Assembly (NCBI RefSeq): GCF_041435015.1
Contig: NZ_CP107989.1
Coordinates: 10,044,001-10,108,000 of the forward strand
Length of the DNA: 64,000 bases
Direction: 5' to 3'
DNA from: Streptomyces canus
GTDB taxonomy: Bacteria; Actinomycetota; Actinomycetes; Streptomycetales; Streptomycetaceae
The notes under the pieces were generated by a model. The model ran no database searches. It saw only the letters and a list, made by a program, of their open reading frames with translations, and was not told the DNA's origin. Position numbers and translations under genes: made by a program. This document shows positions 1-6,628 of this stretch, one piece after another (position 1 is the first letter of the stretch; each line of letters starts with the position of its first letter).

Positions 1-377
1 GCCGCAGAAAGGGGTGCGGCGCGTTTGACAGCCGCTCGCAGTCGGGCGGCGAGTTCGGCGAGGTGGAACGGCTTGGGCAGATAGTCGTCGCCCCCGGCGG
101 AGAACCCGGACAGCCGGTCGGTGAGCCGGTGATGGGCGGTCAGAAAGATGACCGGGGAGAGGAATCCGTTCGCCCGCATCGCCTGGCACACGTCCCGCCC
201 GTCCGCGTCGGGCAGGCCGACATCCAGGACGGCCGCGGCGATGTCACCGGTGGCCAGCCGCAGGGCGGATGCCCCGTCCGGGGCCGGCACGGGCTTGAAG
301 TCCTCGTCGCGCAGGCCGCGCAGCAGGACGTCACGCAGGGCGTGATCGTCCTCGACGACCAGGATCTTGTGACGCAT
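1..377 (-). CDS. OmpR/PhoB-type response regulator (C-terminus outside window)
   Basis: About 125 N-terminal residues are visible on the minus strand; the rest runs off the left edge. The receiver domain is complete: an acidic pocket after ILVVEDD (D10, D11), the phosphoacceptor in AVLDVGLPD (D52), and the conserved Lys in DDYLPKPF. The family normally adds a winged-helix DNA-binding domain, which would lie beyond the window. The ATG at 377 lies inside the 3' end of the upstream PAP2 gene (46-47 bp overlap), so this is probably the fourth gene of the DedA-PAP2-PAP2 operon. A sensor kinase would be expected next but cannot be seen. Confidence 0.88.
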   Translation of the reverse strand, partial: MRHKILVVEDDHALRDVLLRGLRDEDFKPVPAPDGASALRLATGDIAAAVLDVGLPDADGRDVCQAMRANGFLSPVIFLTAHHRLTDRLSGFSAGGDDYLPKPFHLAELAARLRAAVKRAAPLSA

Positions 378-1059
378 GGCCCTCCGTCGGCTGTTGGTCT
401 GTGTCCGTCGTACCTGTGAAGAACCCTTCGGGCAGCCGCCAGGTAGCGGCGCACAGGCACAGCCCCAGCCAGCCGACGGCAACCAGCCAGCCACCGACGA
501 CATCGGTGAACCAGTGCACCCCGAGGTAGACGCGGGTCAGCCCGACCAGCGCACCCCAGCAGCCGAAGACGAGGGCGAGCAGGGCCCTGCCGGGCGGGGA
601 GCGTGTGTACACGGCGATGACGAGCAGTCCGGCGGTCAGGGCGGCCGTGGTGGTGTGGCCGGAGGGAAACGCCCACCCCGAAGCGTGCGTGGCCCAGTGC
701 GCAGGCGCCGGGCGGGGCCGGGCGACGAGCACCATCACGCCGTACCGTGCCGCTTGCCCCGCCCCGAGGCAGACGAGGCAGAGCGCGGCGGCCAGGGTCC
801 GTCGGCGCAGCGTGCGCCCGGCGATGATGCCCGCCAGCACGGCGAGGACGTACGGGATGACGCCGGTTCCGGTGGCGGTCAGCCCGCGCGCCAGCGCCAC
901 CGCCACGTCCGGCCGGTGCCCGACGGACCAGGACAGCAGGTCCTCATCCCCGTAGAGCGGCTTCCCGTCGCCGATCACGGCCATGGTCAGTACGCCGAAC
1001 GCCGTCCACGCGCCCAGGGCGACGCTGCCGGCCAGCTCGCCGAGGTCCGTGCGTTTCAT
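331..1059 (-). CDS. PAP2-superfamily membrane phosphatase (first copy)
   Basis: A 242-residue protein with several hydrophobic segments. The type-2 phosphatidic acid phosphatase signatures are partly present: ARPRP, then PSGHTTTAALTAG, then TRVYLGVHWFTDVVGG with the catalytic His and Asp. The Lys expected seven residues before the first Arg-Pro appears to be missing (Gly there), so motif 1 is degenerate. The family removes phosphate from lipid phosphates or undecaprenyl pyrophosphate at the outer membrane face; the substrate here is unknown. Its ATG overlaps the stop of the next upstream gene in ATGA (1056-1059), implying translational coupling. Confidence 0.85.
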   Translation of the reverse strand: MKRTDLGELAGSVALGAWTAFGVLTMAVIGDGKPLYGDEDLLSWSVGHRPDVAVALARGLTATGTGVIPYVLAVLAGIIAGRTLRRRTLAAALCLVCLGAGQAARYGVMVLVARPRPAPAHWATHASGWAFPSGHTTTAALTAGLLVIAVYTRSPPGRALLALVFGCWGALVGLTRVYLGVHWFTDVVGGWLVAVGWLGLCLCAATWRLPEGFFTGTTDTDQQPTEGHASQDPGRRGRSRPA

Positions 1060-1661
1060 GACGCCAGTACCAGCGGGCGGAGCCGCGTGCCGGTGATCCA
1101 CCCGACTATCGAATCGGGCCGGCGGCGCAGCGTGACCATCGCGAGCGCCGCGACGAGGGCGCCGACGACCACTGCTGCGACAACGTCGTGCGGATAGTGC
1201 GCGCCGACCCAGACCCGGGAGGCCGCCATCACGCAGGCCGCCACAGCCGCAACGGCACCGAGCCGGCGGGAGACGAACCACAGCGCCGTGGCGGCAGCGG
1301 CGGCGATGGCCGCGTGATTGCTGGGGAAGGACCAGTCGCCCGGCGCAGGGCACGCCTCCAGCGTGATCACCTGCAGGCTCTGACAGGGCCGGTCCTCGCG
1401 AACCAGCAGCTTCAGCACGTCGTTCACGCCGTATGCGGCGATGACGATCACCGGAACGGCCAGCGCGGTCACCGCGGCGGCCGGGCCCACCTGTCGCGCC
1501 CGCCACCAGGCCACGGCCATCAGCGCGGCGAACACCGCCAGCCCGTACGTCGACCAGGCCGACACCATGTCGTCCAGCCAGCCGGGCGAGCGGTGAGCGA
1601 GCTCCACCACGTCGGTGTAGGCGGAGCCGTCGATCGAGGAGCCGTCGAAGGCGAGGATCAT
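1056..1661 (-). CDS. PAP2-superfamily membrane phosphatase (second copy)
   Basis: A 201-residue membrane protein with all three PAP2 motifs: K-x6-RP in KLLVREDRP, PSNHAAIAA (Asn for the usual Gly), and SRVWVGAHYPHDVVAA with the catalytic His/Asp. Family knowledge points to hydrolysis of lipid phosphate or pyrophosphate, for example undecaprenyl pyrophosphate recycling. The gene is coupled at both ends by 4-bp ATGA overlaps, to DedA upstream (1658-1661) and the other PAP2 gene downstream. Two PAP2 enzymes with a DedA protein suggest lipid-carrier handling at the envelope, which is inference. Confidence 0.88.
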   Translation of the reverse strand: MILAFDGSSIDGSAYTDVVELAHRSPGWLDDMVSAWSTYGLAVFAALMAVAWWRARQVGPAAAVTALAVPVIVIAAYGVNDVLKLLVREDRPCQSLQVITLEACPAPGDWSFPSNHAAIAAAAATALWFVSRRLGAVAAVAACVMAASRVWVGAHYPHDVVAAVVVGALVAALAMVTLRRRPDSIVGWITGTRLRPLVLAS

Positions 1662-2326
1662 CCACGTACCTCCCTGGCCTTGGCCGCCCGGTGGGAGCGG
1701 TACAGCTCGGCGGCGAGGGGAATCAATGACACGGCCACGATCACGGCGATGATGGGCAGCAGATAGCGGTCCACGTTGGGGATGGAGGAGCCCAGCACGT
1801 ATCCGCCCAGCGTCAGTCCCAGACTCCACACGAGTCCGCCGGCGACCTGCCACACGGTGAAGGTCCGCGCAGGTACGCCCAGCGCGCCCGCCATCGGATT
1901 GAGCACGGTGCGTACCACCGGCACGAACCGGGCCAGCACGATGGCCTTCGCGTGCCCGTACCGCTCCAACAGCTCCTGGGCCCGATGCGCGCCTTCTTGG
2001 AGGCGGACCGAACGGCTGCGCGCAAGGAGCGCCCCGCCGGCCTTCCGGCCGAGCAGATAACCGCACTGCGCACCGGCCAGGGCACCCACGACCGCGGCCA
2101 CCAGTAGGGGAGGGAGCGACAGTTTCACGCTGTGCCGGCCGCTCCCCGTGCACAGCAGACCTGCGGTGAACAGCAGGGAGTCGCCGGGCAGGAAGAAGCC
2201 GATCAGCAGCCCGGTTTCCGCGAACATCACCACCCCGACCCCCAGCACACCGAAGGCGGTCAGCAGGGACTGCGCGCTCAGGACACTCACCGCGAGCTGT
2301 GAGGCCCCGAACAAGGGTGCGGTCAT
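1658..2326 (-). CDS. DedA/SNARE-associated family membrane protein
   Basis: A 222-residue polytopic membrane protein with the DedA signatures ETGLLIGFFLPGDSLL and RFVPVVRTVLNPMAG. The second carries the conserved Arg-Phe-x-Pro-x-x-Arg-Thr element. DedA proteins include flippases that recycle undecaprenyl phosphate and other lipids. An in-frame ATG exists at 2344, but AGAGGG lies about 9 bases before the ATG at 2326, so the shorter start is preferred. It is the first gene of the minus-strand operon and its promoter must lie in the short interval holding the two BlaI-like palindromes. Confidence 0.88.
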   Translation of the reverse strand: MTAPLFGASQLAVSVLSAQSLLTAFGVLGVGVVMFAETGLLIGFFLPGDSLLFTAGLLCTGSGRHSVKLSLPPLLVAAVVGALAGAQCGYLLGRKAGGALLARSRSVRLQEGAHRAQELLERYGHAKAIVLARFVPVVRTVLNPMAGALGVPARTFTVWQVAGGLVWSLGLTLGGYVLGSSIPNVDRYLLPIIAVIVAVSLIPLAAELYRSHRAAKAREVRG

Positions 2327-2384
2327 GGACGCGGGCCCTCTCATACTGGACGTGCGGGCGCACACGAAAGCAGCACCCGAGTGA

Positions 2385-2419
2385 CTACAATTCTGTAGAC
2401 GGTCTACTGAACTGTAGAC
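2385..2419. promoter_or_regulatory. Tandem palindromes, probable BlaI operator
   Basis: Two perfect inverted repeats lie between the divergent DedA and BlaI-like genes: CTACA-ATTC-TGTAG at 2385-2398 and GTCTAC-TGAACT-GTAGAC at 2402-2419, with centres about 19 bp apart. TACA/TGTA half-sites are typical of BlaI/MecI-family operators. Their position suggests autoregulation of the repressor and possible control of the DedA-PAP2 operon. Confidence 0.75.
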
Positions 2420-2444
2420 GAAGATTGGGGTGAGGATCGTTCCC

Positions 2445-2816
2445 ATGAACGACGCAAAGGACGAACGCCGACCGGCCGGCGAGCTGGAAGCCGCCGTCAT
2501 GGCCGCCCTGTGGGCCGCCGCTGCGCCCCTCACCCCGGGGCAGGTGCAGACCGAGCTCGCCGCCGACCTGGCCCGCACGACGGTGACGACGATCCTGTCC
2601 CGCCTTTACGACAAGGGCGTCGTCGACCGCCGCCCGCAGGGGCGCGGCTATGCCTACCACCCCGTGCAGGACGCCCAGGGGCTCACCGCCCGGCGCATGC
2701 ACACCGAACTCGACCGCGACACCGACCGGGAGACCGTCCTGGCCCGCTTCGTCGCCCAGCTCAACCCGGACGACGAACAGCTTCTGCGCCAACTGCTGGA
2801 GGCGGACGAGGGATGA
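2445..2816 (+). CDS. BlaI/MecI/CopY-family transcriptional repressor
   Basis: A 123-residue winged-helix repressor. The recognition region contains LARTTVTTILSRLYDKGVV followed by the wing GRGYAYHPV, as in BlaI/MecI proteins; the C-terminal helices would dimerise. A GTG at 2430 is in frame, but GGGGTGAGG lies about 9 bases before the ATG at 2445, which is chosen. The stop overlaps the ATG of the M56 peptidase (ATGA, 2813-2816), the usual repressor/antirepressor arrangement. Two palindromes just upstream are its likely operators. Confidence 0.92.
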   Translation: MNDAKDERRPAGELEAAVMAALWAAAAPLTPGQVQTELAADLARTTVTTILSRLYDKGVVDRRPQGRGYAYHPVQDAQGLTARRMHTELDRDTDRETVLARFVAQLNPDDEQLLRQLLEADEG

Positions 2817-3745
2817 CTGCCCTGCTGCTGATTCCCCTCCTGCTGCCCCTCATGATGCCCCTGCTCGCCCGGCGGGCCCTCGGCCGACTGGCCCCCACCG
2901 CCGCTCTGTGGGCGCTCACGGCCGCTGCGCTGGTGCTGGCGGGTGCCTGTGTGACCGCCCTGGGCGCACTCGTTCTGACCGGACTGCTCAAACTGCCGGC
3001 GTTCGCGGCGCTCGGCGAACTCGTCCACCCGCTGCGCACGCCGTCGCGGTACCTGGCCCTTCCCGCAGCCGCGATCGCCACCGGCCTGCTGACCATCGGC
3101 GCCTGGACCCTCGCCCGCTCGGCCCTGCGCCAGACGCGCGCCTTCCGCACTGCCCACGCCGAAGCCGACCGGCGGCCCACCGCAGGCGACCTGTGCGTGG
3201 TCGACTCACCGCACCCGGATGCGTACGCCCTGCCCGGGCGTCCACATCGCATCGTCGTGACCACCGCCATGCTGCGCAGCCTCGGCCCGGACGAGCGCGA
3301 CGCCCTTTTCGCCCACGAACGCGCTCACAACCGGGGCGGCCACCACTTCTTCCTGGCCGCCGCCGAACTCGCCGCCCACTGCCACCCCGCACTGCGCCCG
3401 GTTCGCACGGCCATCCGGCTGGCAGCCGAACGCGCCGCCGACGAGGCTGCAGCCACAGCCATGGGCGACCGCCGTCTGCTGGCCCGTGCCATCGCCCGCG
3501 CCGCCCTCGCCGGCCAGGCCGCGCGCTCTGCCCGCCCGGACTTCGCCCCTGCCGCGACAACCGGCCCTGTTCCCCAGCGCGTCGCAGCCCTCCTCGCCGC
3601 ACCCGCGGGACACACTCGGCAGTCGGCGTGCTGGATTGCCCTTCTCCTCGCCGCCTGCGCGGCCGTGTCCGCCACCGCCGCGACGACGGGCGCTATCGCC
3701 TTCCACCACGAGGTAGAGATTGCCCAGGGCGAGGAGCCCCGCTGA
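2813..3745 (+). CDS. M56-family membrane metallopeptidase (BlaR1/MecR1-like, no sensor domain)
   Basis: A 310-residue protein with hydrophobic N-terminal segments (LLLIPLLLPLMMPLLARR and further helices), a zinc motif HERAH (H168, E169, H172) in FAHERAHNRGGHH, a downstream ERAADEAA that may supply the third ligand, and a final membrane helix near residue 290. In staphylococci such proteins cleave the BlaI/MecI repressor. This one ends shortly after the last helix and has no penicillin-binding sensor domain, as is common in actinobacteria, so its signal is unknown. It is translationally coupled to the repressor gene. Confidence 0.88.
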   Translation: MTALLLIPLLLPLMMPLLARRALGRLAPTAALWALTAAALVLAGACVTALGALVLTGLLKLPAFAALGELVHPLRTPSRYLALPAAAIATGLLTIGAWTLARSALRQTRAFRTAHAEADRRPTAGDLCVVDSPHPDAYALPGRPHRIVVTTAMLRSLGPDERDALFAHERAHNRGGHHFFLAAAELAAHCHPALRPVRTAIRLAAERAADEAAATAMGDRRLLARAIARAALAGQAARSARPDFAPAATTGPVPQRVAALLAAPAGHTRQSACWIALLLAACAAVSATAATTGAIAFHHEVEIAQGEEPR

Positions 3746-3757
3746 CGGCTACTGACC

Positions 3758-3931
3758 ATGGCCACCGCCGACACCGTCCGGCTGCAGCAGCTGCCCAAGG
3801 ATAATCTCGACGCGACGACCCCGAACCGCCTCTACGACGTCACCGGTCAGCTACTCAAGGCGCACCACATGCCCTGCCCGGCCCCGCTGCTCGACCCGGC
3901 GGACGACGTCCTCTGCGGAGGCACTCAGTGA
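3758..3931 (+). CDS. Small hypothetical protein (57 aa)
   Basis: A 57-codon frame beginning MATADTVRLQQLPKDNL, 12 bases after the M56 gene and on the same strand. Its codon use resembles its neighbours, but no family is recognised, no clear ribosome-binding site precedes it, and it has two Cys near the C-terminus. It could be a third cistron of the BlaI operon or the remnant of a larger gene. Confidence 0.3.
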   Translation: MATADTVRLQQLPKDNLDATTPNRLYDVTGQLLKAHHMPCPAPLLDPADDVLCGGTQ

Positions 3932-4095
3932 ACCTGGAGTTGGTGGAGGTGGCTGACGGTCTGCTGAGTTATGAGTGCTGGGCCGATCGACTACATGGCT
4001 CCGCCTGCAGTTTCCCCTCATTTTCAAGGTCGGCAGCGCCCCTCCTGTGTTGTCAGTCCCAACAACCGAACGGAAAGATCATCAGGGAGGGGTAG
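3928..4095 (+). CDS. Possible small ORF or gene remnant (55 aa)
   Basis: A GTG frame overlapping the previous stop (GTGA) and beginning MNLELVEVADGLLSYECWAD. The first 25 residues look protein-like; the remainder has atypical composition, suggesting a truncated gene. No family could be assigned. It ends 3 bases before the convergent reductase gene. Confidence 0.2.
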   Translation: MNLELVEVADGLLSYECWADRLHGSACSFPSFSRSAAPLLCCQSQQPNGKIIREG

Positions 4096-4098
4096 AGG

Positions 4099-5031
4099 CT
4101 AGGGCACCCTGTATCCGGCGGCGCGGAACAGTTCGTACCATTCGGATCGGGTGAGCGGGAGGTCGGAACCGAGCGCGGCGGCCGTGACGCGTTCTGGCGT
4201 GGTCGTGCCGAGCACGACCTGCATCTGCGCGGGATGGCGCGTGATCCAGGCGACCGCGATCGCCTCGCCCGGCACGCCGTACTTGTCGCTCAGCCGGTCG
4301 ATCACCGCGTTCAACTCGGGGAAGCGGTCGGAACCGAGGAACGGGCCGTCGAAGAAACCGGCCTGGAAAGGCGACCACGCCTGGATGGTGATGTCGTGCA
4401 GGCGGCAGTAGTCGACGACTCCGTCATCACGTACGACCGACTGATCGAGGTCCTGCATATTCGCGGCAACGCCCTGCGCGATCATCGGCGCGTGAGTGAT
4501 CGACAGTTGCAGCTGGTTCGCCACGATTGGTTGCGTCACGTGCTTGCGCAGCAGGTCGAGCTGTCGGGGGGTCTGGTTGGAGACGCCGAAAGCGCGCACT
4601 TTGCCTGCCGCCGACAGCTCATCGAAGGCGCGGGCCACCTCTTCCGGCTCGACGAGGGCGTCGGGACGGTGCAGCAGCAGGATGTCGAGATAGTCCGTGC
4701 CCAGTGCCTGGAGTGAACCGTTCACGGACTCGATGATGTGGTGGTGAGAGAAGTCGAAGTACGGCCCGTCCTTGACGATGCCGGCCTTGGACTGAATGAC
4801 GAACTGCTCACGCTCCGACGAGCTGAGCTTCATGGCTTCAGCGAAACGACGCTCGCAACCGTGGTCGTCCGAGCCGTAGACGTCGGCGTGATCGAGGAAC
4901 GTGACGCCGGCGTCGCGCGCAGTGTTCACCAGCCTGCGCACCGCCTCGTCGGTCATGTTCTCGATGCGCATCAGGCCAAGGACGACGTTCGGGACCACCA
5001 TGTTGGTGCCGGGCAGAATGAAGGTCTTCAT
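4099..5031 (-). CDS. Aldo/keto reductase
   Basis: A 310-residue NADP-dependent TIM-barrel oxidoreductase. The AKR tetrad is recognisable: Asp47 and Tyr52 in FLDHADVYG, Lys in IQSKAGI, and His in LLLHRPDAL. C-terminal cofactor-binding features include ITRHPAQMQVVLGTTTPER. The sequence most resembles the YdhF-type subfamily. The ATG at 5031 gives the standard N-terminus (MKTFILPGT) and is preceded by AAAGAG; an upstream in-frame start at 5073 would add a poor extension. A decayed relative lies just upstream on the same strand. Substrate unknown. Confidence 0.9.
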   Translation of the reverse strand: MKTFILPGTNMVVPNVVLGLMRIENMTDEAVRRLVNTARDAGVTFLDHADVYGSDDHGCERRFAEAMKLSSSEREQFVIQSKAGIVKDGPYFDFSHHHIIESVNGSLQALGTDYLDILLLHRPDALVEPEEVARAFDELSAAGKVRAFGVSNQTPRQLDLLRKHVTQPIVANQLQLSITHAPMIAQGVAANMQDLDQSVVRDDGVVDYCRLHDITIQAWSPFQAGFFDGPFLGSDRFPELNAVIDRLSDKYGVPGEAIAVAWITRHPAQMQVVLGTTTPERVTAAALGSDLPLTRSEWYELFRAAGYRVP

Positions 5032-5059
5032 GTGACTCTTTCGCTGTGACTTGAACGTT

Positions 5060-5506
5060 TCAGACGGAAGCAAGTGCGAACTGGTCAGCCGTGGGCTCGA
5101 GATCGGCCGCGGCTGCGGAGTCGCGCATGCTTGCGGAGCGCGAGGCCGCGAGGTCCTCCTTCACGACCGCGATACCGCCGAGCGGGTTCCAGGGCAGGAA
5201 GGAGAGGCCGAGCTCGGTGCGCTGCTCGAGTTCTCCCCGGTTGGAGCGGAAGGCGGGCGAGAACTGGTCCTGCACCGACATGAGCCGACCGCCGAGCACC
5301 TCGCGGGCTACGTCGATCTGCGAGACGCCGGCGTTTGAGATGTCGGCCATCACGACGACACCCTCGTCGAGCAACTCCCGTATTGCACGGGCCGGGACGG
5401 CGGGCTCGGACGATGGAACCAGTAGAGACCGATCGCGTCGACGCCGAGCCGACGGGCGGGGCCCGATCACGGAGACGGGGTGGTCGTCGGGAGTGCGATG
5501 CGGCAT
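5060..5506 (-). pseudogene. Frameshifted remnant of an aldo/keto reductase
   Basis: One frame reads RAIRELLDEGVV, then DISNAGVSQIDVA, then SVQDQFSPAFRS and LGLSFLPWNPLGG, which matches the middle of AKR proteins. The preceding segment, LGVDAIGLYWFHRP, is in a different frame (about 5405-5450), so a frameshift lies near 5405. The N-terminal half of the barrel is missing and the C-terminus is degenerate. The real gene would have been about 280-330 codons. It sits directly upstream of an intact AKR gene. Confidence 0.75.
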
Positions 5507-5509
5507 GGG

Positions 5510-5963
5510 TTTCCTCCTCCCGGACGCCTTGGCGAGTGTGCGGTGCAGTGCGGCGTCGCGTGCTCACTCTAGAAATCGCCGATCTAGAAATCCAACAGCC
5601 ATTGGTTCTGATATTGAGAACTCTGGGATGTGAATGGATCTGCGCCAGAAGGTGTGGGTGCCTGCGACCGCTGGGTGTGGGGTGTGTGCGGCGCGGACTG
5701 GTTGGTCGGGTGCGGGTTCGCGAGGGGGGCGACGCCCTCGCCCCAGATGCACACGCTGCCGGACAGGCAGCCGTACGCCGTGGAGTTGCCGGCAGGCGCG
5801 GCCTGCGCCGGCCGCTCATCGACGGGATCAGCCTGTTCCGGGGGACTGCCGGGGTCGACGGGTTTCCTGTTGCCCGTTCCAGGAACGACCGGGAAACCCG
5901 GTGTGAGCTGGGGTTTCGCGGGCGGTGGTGAACCGGCGGCTCGGACGGGGCAACCGGTCGGGG
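5510..5963. other. Interval without a convincing gene
   Basis: Several overlapping frames exist on both strands but none combines a start, ribosome-binding site and recognisable domain. A minus-strand stretch around 5740-5800 reads GCLSGSVCIWGEG, faintly like small secreted Cys-containing proteins, but lacks a plausible start. Confidence 0.4.
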
Positions 5964-6065
5964 TCAGAGGGTGACGAACGGCGAGTGCTCGGCGAGCAGG
6001 AGCCTGCGCAGCGCCCCGTGGATGCGTGACAGGACCCGGCGTCGAGACGGCACAGGTGTGGACAT
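5964..6065 (-). CDS. Short basic ORF (33 aa) divergent from ArsR regulator
   Basis: A 34-codon frame with a strong ribosome-binding site (GGAGGGG, 3-4 bases before ATG). The product starts MSTPVPSRRRVLSRIHGALR and is Arg-rich with a Leu-rich centre, so an amphipathic helix is possible. It begins 17 bases from the first ArsR-type box, so its transcription would pass through the regulator's operators. No family is recognised. It could be a genuine small protein, a leader peptide, or the surviving 5' end of a truncated gene. Confidence 0.4.
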   Translation of the reverse strand: MSTPVPSRRRVLSRIHGALRRLLLAEHSPFVTL

Positions 6066-6081
6066 GGTCCCCTCCAGCGGT

Positions 6082-6134
6082 AAGGTACGCCCAGTGGCGT
6101 ACCTTCATGCAAGGTACGTCAGTAGCCGTACCTT
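6082..6134. promoter_or_regulatory. Two palindromic ArsR-type operator boxes
   Basis: Box 1 (6082-6105) is AAGGTACGCC-CAGT-GGCGTACCTT with perfect 10-bp arms. Box 2 (6111-6134) is AAGGTACG-8 bp-CGTACCTT with perfect 8-bp arms. Centres are 29 bp apart, close to three helical turns. They lie just before the ArsR-family start and between it and the divergent 33-codon ORF, so autoregulation is likely. Confidence 0.85.
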
Positions 6135-6150
6135 GTCGAGAGGTGGAGTG

Positions 6151-6474
6151 ATGGCGCCGAGTGAGTTGCCGCATCCTGGTGCGGACGATCTGGAAGTCGG
6201 GCCGATCCTTCTGGCGCTCGCTGACGAGAACCGTCGGCGGGTCATCGCCGAACTCGCCGCACAACCGGACGAGGAGCGCCTCTGTGCCTCCTTCGACCTG
6301 CCGGTCAGCAAGTCGAGCCGCACCCATCACTGGCGCGTGCTCCGTGAGGCGGGCCTGGTCCGGCAGCGCGACGCCGGCAACCGGCTTTACATGCGCCTCC
6401 GCAAGAAGGACCTGGACCGTCGGTTCCCCGGACTGATCGAGGCTGTCGTCACCGCAGACCGGCACACCCGGTGA
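6151..6474 (+). CDS. ArsR-family winged-helix transcriptional regulator
   Basis: A 107-residue regulator with ILLALADENRRRVIAEL at the start of the DNA-binding domain, a helix-turn-helix around LPVSKSSRTHHWRVLREAGL, and a wing RQRDAGNRLYMRL. The usual metal-binding ELCVC motif is absent, so it is probably not a classical metal sensor. The ATG at 6151 follows AGGTGGAG by a few bases. Two strong palindromes immediately upstream suggest autorepression and control of the divergent short ORF. The inducing signal is unknown. Confidence 0.9.
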   Translation: MAPSELPHPGADDLEVGPILLALADENRRRVIAELAAQPDEERLCASFDLPVSKSSRTHHWRVLREAGLVRQRDAGNRLYMRLRKKDLDRRFPGLIEAVVTADRHTR

Positions 6475-6519
6475 GTGCTGCGGAACTCAGGGTGCGGTTC
6501 GGCCCGGTGGGCGAGCGCG

Positions 6520-6564
6520 CCGGGACGGTTCTCCGAGCGAAGATCACTCGGAGAACTGTCCCGG
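6520..6564. terminator. Bidirectional hairpin between convergent genes
   Basis: Arms at 6520-6537 and 6547-6564 pair over 18 bp with a single G/T wobble and a 9-base loop. It lies between the stop of the ArsR gene and the stop of the convergent trypsin-fold gene, the position expected for a shared terminator. Confidence 0.75.
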
Positions 6565-6628
6565 ACTACCGCCGCCTTCGCCGCGCATCTCGGCGTCGTG
6601 GCGGCAGGATCGAGATCATCCCCGCCGC

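Noticed and set aside
5584..6465. 293-codon minus-strand frame across the ArsR gene and its operators
   Set aside because: It runs antisense through a clear ArsR gene and has no start signal or recognisable domain.
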